64,000 nucleotides of DNA, from contig NZ_CP077941.1 of NCBI RefSeq assembly GCF_019722725.1, positions 62,001 through 126,000 of the forward strand, written 5' to 3'. A program made the position numbers and the translations under genes. Every line of letters starts with the position of its first letter. The stretch's first letter is position 1. Below are positions 1 to 6,425 of the stretch, one piece after another. The notes under the pieces were generated by a model, which was not told the origin of the DNA, searched no databases, and saw nothing but the letters and a program-made list of their open reading frames with translations. This stretch comes from Vreelandella profundi. Lineage in GTDB: Bacteria; Pseudomonadota; Gammaproteobacteria; Pseudomonadales; Halomonadaceae.

Positions 1-360
1 CCGCTGGGCAAATAGCGACGTTAAGGTGTGCCCGTTGTACTCAAAGTCGCGCGCCGTTTCGTGCACCGAAAAGCTCATCTCTGTCGCCTGAGCGGCAACG
101 CCCAGCGTCGCCAGCAAACGCTGAAAGTGCGGGTAGGTCCAGTCGTTGAATACAATAAAGCCGGTGTCGATAGCGTATGAGCGACCCTCAACGTCCACGT
201 CCATGGTGGCGGTATGGCCACCCAGGCGCGAGTCGGCCTCAAACAGCGTAACGTCATGCTGGGCGGACAGATACCAGCCAGCGGCCATGCCGCTAATGCC
301 GCTACCGACAATCGCAATGCGTTGCGAGGCCACTGTTTCATGGGCTGCCGTCAAACTCAT
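1..360 (-). CDS. FAD/NAD-binding amine-oxidase-like protein (N-terminal part, cut by window edge)
   Basis: Only the first 120 residues are present; the gene continues left of base 1. The N-terminus has a Rossmann dinucleotide motif (IVGSGISGMAAGWYL, about residues 16-30), then an acidic strand end (LFEAD) and a GGHT motif, typical of the flavin amine oxidase / COG2907-type NAD/FAD-binding proteins. The ATG overlaps the stop of the upstream dehydrogenase gene as ATGA, so the two are translationally coupled. Homologues commonly sit with photolyase, SDR, DUF1365 and cyclopropane-fatty-acid-synthase-like genes in light or singlet-oxygen response clusters, suggesting membrane lipid modification. 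That role is inference from context; the substrate cannot be read from the sequence. Confidence 0.85.
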   Translation of the reverse strand, partial: MSLTAAHETVASQRIAIVGSGISGMAAGWYLSAQHDVTLFEADSRLGGHTATMDVDVEGRSYAIDTGFIVFNDWTYPHFQRLLATLGVAAQATEMSFSVHETARDFEYNGHTLTSLFAQR

Positions 361-1142
361 GACGATTCCTTCTGAGCGCGGGTCATGCGCAGGCCAATTT
401 GGCGGCGTACGGCGGTGGGCAAAATGCCCAGAAACTTGACGAGATACGTGAAGCGGCGCGGAAAATGAATGTCCAGGCGGCCTTTCACTAGCCCTGCAAT
501 GATGGCATCGGCCGCTTGTTCCGCGGTTACCTGCATTGGCATGGGAAAGTCATTGCGTTCGGTCAGCGGTGTCTTCACAAAACCGGGGTGGATCACGCTG
601 ACATCAATGCCTTCCTGGTCAAGATCTAGGCGCAGCGATTCCAGAAAGTAGCTCACGGCAGCTTTAGATGCCCCGTAAGCTTCCGCACGGGGCAGCGGAA
701 GATAGGCGGAGGCACTAGACGTTGCCGCTAGTCGCGCGGGGAGGCCTTCTTTGCGTGCAGCACGAAGCAGCGGCAGCGCGGCTTCAACGCCGTACAGCGT
801 ACCGAATAAATTCGGCTTGAATACCCGCTCGACTAAATCCATGTCGAACTGCTGAGCATTAAGGTATTCGCAGGTGCCAGCGTTAAACAGCGCCAGATCC
901 AGCGCGCCTAAGCGCTCGCGAATGGTCTCACCAGCATCGAGCACCGCCTGACGATCGCTAACGTCCAGCGCCAGATAAGAGGCGTTAGGATGACCCTCGC
1001 AAAGCGCCTCCAGCGCTTCAACGTTACGTGCGCTGAGCACCACATGATGGCCTTGGGCAACGAATTTGCGTGCCAGCGCCTCACCAATGCCGGATGTCGC
1101 GCCGGTTAACCAAATGCGTTGGGGCGTTTTCCATGTGCTCAT
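357..1142 (-). CDS. Short-chain dehydrogenase/reductase (SDR)
   Basis: A 261-residue classical SDR. Visible motifs are the cofactor-binding TGATSGIG (residues 13-20), NAG (87-89), the catalytic Ser143, and YGASK with Tyr156 and Lys160, all at normal spacing. It should reduce or oxidise a carbonyl/alcohol with NAD(P)H in the cytoplasm; the substrate is unknown. The ATG at 1142 is preferred over a TTG one codon upstream because AGGAGG lies 4 bases before it. The stop overlaps the start of the flavoprotein gene by 4 bases, and the NTF2-like gene ends 36 bases upstream, so it belongs to the phrB-NTF2-SDR-flavoprotein operon. Confidence 0.9.
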   Translation of the reverse strand: MSTWKTPQRIWLTGATSGIGEALARKFVAQGHHVVLSARNVEALEALCEGHPNASYLALDVSDRQAVLDAGETIRERLGALDLALFNAGTCEYLNAQQFDMDLVERVFKPNLFGTLYGVEAALPLLRAARKEGLPARLAATSSASAYLPLPRAEAYGASKAAVSYFLESLRLDLDQEGIDVSVIHPGFVKTPLTERNDFPMPMQVTAEQAADAIIAGLVKGRLDIHFPRRFTYLVKFLGILPTAVRRQIGLRMTRAQKESS

Positions 1143-1178
1143 CAAACCTCCTAATGCGCCCCAACGCTATATTTAAGC

Positions 1179-1610
1179 TTAGTTAAGGCGTTTTTTTAAC
1201 CAGCGAATGATGCTGCCCATCAGCGGTAAATGCTCATAAAGCATGGCGCCAGCATCAAAGTAATCGCGATGTTTAGAAACGCGGCCATCTTCAGCAAACG
1301 TTAATGCGCTGCATCCGTCTATTTCTATCGTACGGCCGCCCGCTAGCTTTGGATGCACAAACGCCATGGTCCAAGTCACAAAACCTTGATCGCCCTGACA
1401 TTGTTGAACGTGATAGGTGAATTGGCAGCGCTCAACGTTTTCATACATGGTGGCAAAATAGCGCTCTAAGGCGTCGCGACCTTCAATGTGATGCAGCGGA
1501 TCGTTGAAAACAATGTTGTCAGTATATACCTCGTATAGTTTTTCTGTACAGGTGTTGTCTAGCTTGTTGAAGAAGTTACAAAATGCTGTCAGCGCCGCAG
1601 AATCAGCCAT
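1179..1610 (-). CDS. NTF2-like / SnoaL-like protein
   Basis: A 143-residue protein with the alpha+beta cone pattern of the NTF2/SnoaL superfamily: N-terminal helix ending in FFNKLD, the segment YTDNIVFNDPLHHIEG, and a C-terminal HRDYFDAG. The family includes small-molecule isomerases and hydrolases as well as non-catalytic ligand binders, so no reaction is assigned. An in-frame upstream start exists, but the ATG at 1610 is preceded by GGAGAC at good spacing and removes a non-conserved leader. It lies 37 bases after the photolyase stop and 36 bases before the SDR start on the same strand. Similar NTF2-like genes recur in photolyase-flavoprotein stress clusters. Confidence 0.8.
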   Translation of the reverse strand: MADSAALTAFCNFFNKLDNTCTEKLYEVYTDNIVFNDPLHHIEGRDALERYFATMYENVERCQFTYHVQQCQGDQGFVTWTMAFVHPKLAGGRTIEIDGCSALTFAEDGRVSKHRDYFDAGAMLYEHLPLMGSIIRWLKKRLN

Positions 1611-1647
1611 AAAAGTCTCCCTAACTGCACAGTGAATATAGTAGTGG

Positions 1648-3060
1648 CTATTTACTGAGCGCTTTAAAGGCATCTAAGGCGCGCAGGCGAGCCGCCTTGT
1701 GATCGACAATCGGGGCAGGGTAGTCCACATCGGTGAGTAGATCCTGGCGGGGCGCATGGCGCACCTTTGCCGGCAGCTCAGCCAGTTCGGGCAGCCAATG
1801 AGCAATAAACTCACCGTCTGCATCAAAGCGGGTCGACTGGGTCGTGGGGTTAAAAATACGAAAATAGGGCGCGGCGTCCGTGCCCGTTGACGCTGCCCAC
1901 TGCCAGCCGCCGTTGTTGGCGCAGAATTCACCATCGACTAAGTGGCGCATAAAGAAGGCTTCGCCGCGCCGCCAATCAATCAAAAGATGCTTGCTCAAAA
2001 ACATCGCCGTGACCATACGCAGGCGATTATGCATCCAGCCTGTGTTGACGAGCTGGCGCATGGCCGCATCGACGAGAGGATAGCCGGTGCGGCCCTCGCA
2101 CCAGGCCTGAAAGCCTTCGTCGTCATCACGCCAGGCCAGCTGTTTGGTGTGTTCCTGAAAGGGTTGGTAGCGACAGACCTGGGGGAAACCCACCGCAACG
2201 TGCTGATAGAATTCGCGCCAGATCAGCTCATTGATCCAGGTGGTTAAGCCCAGGTCGCCATCGCCTAAATGACCGCTATTTTCGGCCATTACCGCTTGTA
2301 AACACTGGCGATGAGAGATCATGCCGAGCGCTAAGTAAGGGGAAAGTTCGCTGGTGCCGCGCACCTTAGGCAAGTCACGCTGGGCCTTATAATGGCGCCC
2401 ACGAAAGCGCAAAAAACGCGCCAAGTTATCGGCCGCAGCGTTTTCTCCTGCCGGCCAAAGGCGCCCATCGACCGGCGTCTCGTTAAGTTCGGGCAGTGAG
2501 GGCAGCGGATCGCTGTTAATCGCCAGTTTGGCCTGTACGCTTGGCGTATCGCGCAGCGCAAGCTTATCGGCGGTGATGTTCTTATGCCACGCGTTGGAGA
2601 ACGGTGTAAAGACGCCATAGTAGCTGCCTTTACCTGTTAGCAGGCTGCCAGGTGCGAATGCCACGCCATCGTGATAGCCATGTGCCGCAATGCCGGCCTG
2701 CTTAAAGGCATCCTGTACGGCCTGGTCTCGGCGCCGTTCGTTGAGCGCGTATTGATGATTAAAGTGCAGCTGTTCTACATCGTGCTCACGCGCGATTTCA
2801 AGCAATACCGCTGGCGCCTGATCATAGCGCTCAATGTCGCGATGAAGCAGCGGAATATTTAAGCCATTGAGCGCCGTTTTCAGCGCTGCTACGCCGCGCG
2901 CCCAAAAATCCAGCTTATTGGCACCGTGGCCGTGGTCTTGCCACTGAGGAATGCTGCGCAAAAAAACCGCTATTACAGGGCCTTTAGCCGCAGCGGCGGC
3001 GAGGGCGCTGTTGTCATCAATGCGCAGATCGCTGCGCAGCCAAATCAACTGTCGTTTCAT
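1648..3060 (-). CDS. phrB: Class I deoxyribodipyrimidine (CPD) photolyase
   Basis: A 470-residue flavoprotein that repairs cyclobutane pyrimidine dimers using blue light. The N-terminal antenna-binding domain starts with RQLIWLRSDLRIDDN. The C-terminal FAD domain has GRTGYPLVDAAMRQL and NNGGWQWAASTGTDA. Trp310, Trp363 and Trp386 match the electron-transfer triad of the E. coli enzyme (306/359/382). The length equals the family norm. ATG 3060 has GGAGATCCT just upstream; a longer reading from 3102 has no support. It follows the MerR-type regulator gene with a terminator-like hairpin between them, and precedes the NTF2-like, SDR and flavoprotein genes. Confidence 0.96.
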   Translation of the reverse strand: MKRQLIWLRSDLRIDDNSALAAAAAKGPVIAVFLRSIPQWQDHGHGANKLDFWARGVAALKTALNGLNIPLLHRDIERYDQAPAVLLEIAREHDVEQLHFNHQYALNERRRDQAVQDAFKQAGIAAHGYHDGVAFAPGSLLTGKGSYYGVFTPFSNAWHKNITADKLALRDTPSVQAKLAINSDPLPSLPELNETPVDGRLWPAGENAAADNLARFLRFRGRHYKAQRDLPKVRGTSELSPYLALGMISHRQCLQAVMAENSGHLGDGDLGLTTWINELIWREFYQHVAVGFPQVCRYQPFQEHTKQLAWRDDDEGFQAWCEGRTGYPLVDAAMRQLVNTGWMHNRLRMVTAMFLSKHLLIDWRRGEAFFMRHLVDGEFCANNGGWQWAASTGTDAAPYFRIFNPTTQSTRFDADGEFIAHWLPELAELPAKVRHAPRQDLLTDVDYPAPIVDHKAARLRALDAFKALSK

Positions 3061-3081
3061 AGGATCTCCGGCGCGGCATAA

Positions 3082-3119
3082 ACAAAAAAAATGGCCGATC
3101 ACCGCGAGGGCGAACGGCC
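3082..3119 (-). terminator. Rho-independent terminator between the MerR-type gene and phrB
   Basis: On the minus strand a GGCCG/CGGCC stem (3119-3115 with 3097-3093) with an inner TCGC/GCGG helix is followed at once by eight T (3091-3084). It sits 18 bases after the regulator stop and only about 24 bases before the phrB ATG, so it may attenuate rather than fully separate the two genes. Confidence 0.7.
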
Positions 3120-3137
3120 AAGATAAAAATGAGTGGT

Positions 3138-4058
3138 TTACAGTACGCCCGCCTCGCGTAGCAGAGGGCGCAAGCGAGCAATCGCCTGGGGCAGATCATC
3201 ACCCAGCAGGTGTAGCGGCCCATCGCGTAAATCTTCAGCACGCAGGCGAGCAACCTCGCCACACACCCCAATAGGTACGTTGAGCGCCTTAGCCGCGTTA
3301 GGCAGCTCGTGCTGGATGTAGCTATCGCTTTCACGCTGGCCACTGGAAAGCAGCACCATCGATGAGTGCAGCCGAGCCACGGCCTGGGGTAGCGCGTCTA
3401 GCGGCAATGAGTGATCCAGCATTTGCACGCGGTAGCCCTGCTCGCTGGCCATTAATGCGGACATCAGCACCCACAGAGGCCCCGGATCATCGGGCATCGC
3501 ATTGAGTAAAATCAGCGGCCCGCGAGTGGTTTGATTGGCATAGTGCAAGCGAATGCCGACCTGGCTGCGTAAAAATGCTTCCAAGGTGCGGCGCACTAGC
3601 AGGTCTGAGCTAATCGCCCATTTAGCTTCTAGCGTTAAAATAACCGGTTGCCACAGCTCGTCGATCGCAATGCTTAGCGGGTAGAGCGCCAGACTTTGAT
3701 GATAAAACGCCTCTAATTTCGCAAGATCTAGCGCTTCTATAATGCCTTGCAGCTGCTGGCGCTGGCTGGACCAGTCACCGGCATCTGTCGCAGGGGCTTC
3801 AATTGTTTCTGGCTGGTCAAGCAAGTCGACGACTTGACTGACCGGCACACCACGATTTAACCACTGCAGAATACGTTCGATGCGGGTGATATCGTCCTGG
3901 GCATAGAGACGGTGGCCTTTCGGCGTGCGCTGTGGGCGAATAAGCCCATAGCGTCTTTCCCAAGCGCGTAGGGTGACTGAGTTCACACCGGTTAAACGAG
4001 ACACTTCCCGGATGGGGTAAAGCGGTGTGTCGGGTGGGTGGGTCGCCTTGAAACTCAT
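3138..4058 (-). CDS. MerR/CarH-like regulator with a degenerate cobalamin-binding domain
   Basis: A 306-residue protein with an N-terminal MerR winged helix (YPIREVSRLTGVNSVTLRAW..., about residues 14-80), a four-helix-bundle middle (about 95-180) and a Rossmann-like C-terminus, the architecture of the light-sensing CarH/LitR family. The signature residues are altered. After Trp147 the expected Glu-His pair reads Arg157-Thr158, and the E-x-H-x-x-G lower-axial motif reads D191-x-G193-x-x-W196. Adenosylcobalamin binding is therefore doubtful, and it may be a B12-independent (CarA/apo-type) repressor. ATG 4058 is chosen over TTG 4067 because AGAGG is better spaced from it. It probably controls phrB and the neighbouring flavoprotein genes. 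Confidence 0.87.
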   Translation of the reverse strand: MSFKATHPPDTPLYPIREVSRLTGVNSVTLRAWERRYGLIRPQRTPKGHRLYAQDDITRIERILQWLNRGVPVSQVVDLLDQPETIEAPATDAGDWSSQRQQLQGIIEALDLAKLEAFYHQSLALYPLSIAIDELWQPVILTLEAKWAISSDLLVRRTLEAFLRSQVGIRLHYANQTTRGPLILLNAMPDDPGPLWVLMSALMASEQGYRVQMLDHSLPLDALPQAVARLHSSMVLLSSGQRESDSYIQHELPNAAKALNVPIGVCGEVARLRAEDLRDGPLHLLGDDLPQAIARLRPLLREAGVL

Positions 4059-4234
4059 GGGCGCCAATACCTCTTGTTAGTTAACTGCCGCCGAGTCGTG
4101 AGCGTCGGCATCGTCGTGAGCTGCAGCATAGGGCTACAGGCGCCTCGCATTGTTCGCCGCGGCGAAGATGATTCATATCCCATGTAACGTTGTCCGATTA
4201 AAAAGCTGAACATGAACACGCTACTTTATGCCCA

Positions 4235-4263
4235 TTTGTACAACTTGTCGCTACTCGGTACAA
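4235..4263 (-). promoter_or_regulatory. Candidate promoter/operator of the MerR-type gene
   Basis: Read on the minus strand, TTGTAC (4263-4258) as -35, a 17-base spacer, and TACAAA (4240-4235) as -10. The element GTTGTAC occurs twice as a direct repeat exactly 20 bases apart (4264-4258 and 4244-4238), one copy over each promoter box. TGTAC-type half-sites are, to my knowledge, typical of LitR/CarH-family operators, so autoregulation is plausible. The rest of 4059-4304 shows no gene. Confidence 0.5.
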
Positions 4264-4304
4264 CCTTCATAAGAATTCTTCTTATTAGTAAATATTTGTA
4301 ACTA

Positions 4305-5360
4305 TTAAACCGACCGGCCTATTAGCGCTTCTCCCAAACGGTGTCCTGATAGCCAGGCATCTTCAACGCGGCCATTGCGAAAACTGTCCCCACATAGCGC
4401 CAGCCCGTCTTGGCTGTATAAGTATTCACGGTCGCAGGGCATTGCCGGCTCTGCGTAGCGCCAGCGGTGGGCGCCCATATCTATGATCGATGGCAGCGTG
4501 GCAGCGGGTGGAAGAATACTGGTCAGGGCTGCTAATAATTGCTCAGCGACGGCCTGCGATGGCTGCTCAAGATGGGCTTCGCTCCAGTCCAGCTGTGCTA
4601 GCAGGCTGATACTTTCCGGCTGAGCGCTGCGCGCAGGCTTGGTATGGTTGCGTGACACTAGGCGCAGCGCGGGGTGCGCGACGCGCGCCATTTGCCAGCC
4701 GGGGTCAACGCCATTGATAGCCGGCAGCGGGCCATCAAAAATGGCCCAGGCTGCCCAGCATGGTCTTGGCTTACGCGCTTCACAAGCCGCGGCAAGATCG
4801 GCACTCCAGGGCGCAACGAGTTGCTGAGCTTGGGGCGGCGGTGCACTAATGACAACGCGGTCGAAAGGGCCGTGGGTGGCACCGTTCACTTCTACCAGCT
4901 GCCAGCCGTTAGGCATTCGCTCAAGCGATGCAATGGGGGTGCTGACATAAAGCGCGACGTTAGCCAGGGCCGTCAATTCGTCCGCAAGATGGCGCGTAAT
5001 CGCACTCATCCGCGGCATGCCGGCGTAGCGCATTTGGCCATCGTTTAGTCGCTGCCAACCATTTGAGCTAGCCTGATAAGTGCGGGTAGGCCACGCGGCG
5101 GCGCAGCCGACAGAGCGCCATTGATCCACCGCACGCTGGAAACCTTCATCGCGAACGCTAAATGCCTGGGCGCCCAAATCCAGCGTTGCGCTTGGCCGGC
5201 GTTTGCTCGACATACGGCCACCTGGACCACGCGCTTTATCAAATAGCGTGATGCGGGCTCCGCTGCTCGCCAGTACCTTAGCGCAGGCAAGGCCGGATAT
5301 GCCTGCGCCGATAACCGCAACGGAGTGGTTAGCCGACAGGGGCGCTTGCGGTGTCGTCAT
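4305..5360 (-). CDS. Renalase-like NAD(P)/FAD-dependent oxidoreductase (COG3380 type)
   Basis: A 351-residue flavoprotein. Residues about 13-30 form the dinucleotide fold (VAVIGAGISGLACAKVL), followed by FDKARGPGGRMSSKR and LDLGAQAF, the signature of the renalase-like NAD/FAD oxidoreductases. The C-terminal ALCGDSF and NGRVEDAWLSG segments are the usual FAD-contact end of the family. The substrate is not known for the bacterial members. ATG 5360 has GAGAG upstream; the longer TTG start at 5372 is less likely. It lies upstream of the MerR-type gene on the same strand and shares with it a TTGTAC-containing promoter motif, so it may belong to the same regulon. Confidence 0.87.
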   Translation of the reverse strand: MTTPQAPLSANHSVAVIGAGISGLACAKVLASSGARITLFDKARGPGGRMSSKRRPSATLDLGAQAFSVRDEGFQRAVDQWRSVGCAAAWPTRTYQASSNGWQRLNDGQMRYAGMPRMSAITRHLADELTALANVALYVSTPIASLERMPNGWQLVEVNGATHGPFDRVVISAPPPQAQQLVAPWSADLAAACEARKPRPCWAAWAIFDGPLPAINGVDPGWQMARVAHPALRLVSRNHTKPARSAQPESISLLAQLDWSEAHLEQPSQAVAEQLLAALTSILPPAATLPSIIDMGAHRWRYAEPAMPCDREYLYSQDGLALCGDSFRNGRVEDAWLSGHRLGEALIGRSV

Positions 5361-5394
5361 CGTTTCTCTCAATATTTAGACGCGTGTTGGGCGA

Positions 5395-5425
5395 ATTGTA
5401 GCAGGTTGGTATAAATGTCGTACAA
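5395..5425 (-). promoter_or_regulatory. Candidate promoter/operator of the renalase-like gene
   Basis: On the minus strand TTGTAC (5425-5420) and TACAAT (5400-5395) are separated by 19 bases, the same box pair as in front of the MerR-type gene. It lies in the 149-base divergent spacer shared with yfcH. Confidence 0.45.
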
Positions 5426-5509
5426 TATAAGAGTCACTTTACGATGCCGCGTGACGCGGTGATGAGTTTGCTCAGGCGACACCCAAACGGCATCAACAGG
5501 AGTAATAGC

Positions 5510-6412
5510 ATGCGCGTATTGATAACCGGCGGCAGTGGCTTTGTTGGCCAGCGACTATGCCAGCAGCTTACCGAGCAAGGCCACGAGATACAGGTGGTTT
5601 CGCGTAACCCTCATCAGGTACGCGAACGCCTGCCCAGCGGCTGTGACATCCGCGATAGCGCTCAGGCATTTATCGAGTCGCCGCCGGATGCGTTGATTAA
5701 TCTAGCCGGCGAATCGATTGCTGCCAAACGCTGGAGCGATGAGCAAAAAGCCAAGCTGATTAATTCGCGAAAGGCGGCAACACAACAGCTAGTGGCGCTG
5801 TGTGAGCAGCTACAGGCTAACGGCCAGCCGCTGCCTAAGGTGATGGTGTCGGGCTCGGCAATGGGCTATTACGGCGACCAGGGCAACCGTGTGGTGAGCG
5901 AAGACACGGTGCCCAACGAGGAGTTTGCCCATCGGCTATGCCAGCAATGGGAGGCCGCGGCCCAGCCGATTGAGGCACTGGGTGTGCGCTTAGCGATTGT
6001 GCGGATTGGGCTGGTGTTAGAGGCAGGAGGAGGCAGCCTGCAAAAGATGCTGCCGCCATTCAAGCTGGGTTTAGGGGGCCGTTTTGGCAGTGGCGAGCAG
6101 TTTATGCCGTGGATTCACCGCGACGATTTAGTCGCAGCGCTGATATTTCTGGTTAATCAGGACAGCCTCAGCGGTGCCTTTAATGCCAGCGCGCCGCATC
6201 CGGTCACCAATGCTATGTTTACCAAAACCTTGGCCAAGCAGCTTAACCGCCCGGCCATTTTCCCGGTACCCGCCTTTGTACTCAAAGCGGGATTTGGTGA
6301 AATGTCACGGCTGCTGCTGACCGGTGCCGACATGCGCCCCGCACGCCTGGAGGCCGCTGGGTTTACTTTCCAGTATCCCAGCTTGGACAAGGCGCTTGGG
6401 GCTATACTTTGA
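5510..6412 (+). CDS. yfcH: TIGR01777-family NAD-dependent epimerase/dehydratase-like protein (YfcH)
   Basis: A 300-residue extended-SDR protein. GGSGFVG (residues 7-13) is the NAD(P)-binding loop, INLAGE follows strand 4, and SGSAMGYYG plus PWIHRDDL are characteristic of the YfcH/TIGR01777 family. Its physiological reaction is unknown; homologues are linked to cell-division inhibitor SulA-like annotation without firm proof. ATG 5510 follows CAGGAG at 8 bases; an upstream in-frame extension to 5444 is unsupported. It is transcribed divergently from the renalase-like flavoprotein and converges on rapA, from which it is separated by 13 bases. Confidence 0.9.
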   Translation: MRVLITGGSGFVGQRLCQQLTEQGHEIQVVSRNPHQVRERLPSGCDIRDSAQAFIESPPDALINLAGESIAAKRWSDEQKAKLINSRKAATQQLVALCEQLQANGQPLPKVMVSGSAMGYYGDQGNRVVSEDTVPNEEFAHRLCQQWEAAAQPIEALGVRLAIVRIGLVLEAGGGSLQKMLPPFKLGLGGRFGSGEQFMPWIHRDDLVAALIFLVNQDSLSGAFNASAPHPVTNAMFTKTLAKQLNRPAIFPVPAFVLKAGFGEMSRLLLTGADMRPARLEAAGFTFQYPSLDKALGAIL

Positions 6413-6425
6413 GCAACAAAAAAGC

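Noticed and set aside
75..341. 88-codon frame at the left edge
   Set aside because: It is out of frame with the flavoprotein that has a clear Rossmann motif and an ATGA overlap; only the latter is kept.
4059..4304. Possible small gene between the renalase-like and MerR-type genes
   Set aside because: No frame with start, ribosome-binding site and coding character was found; the stretch is explained as promoter and leader.
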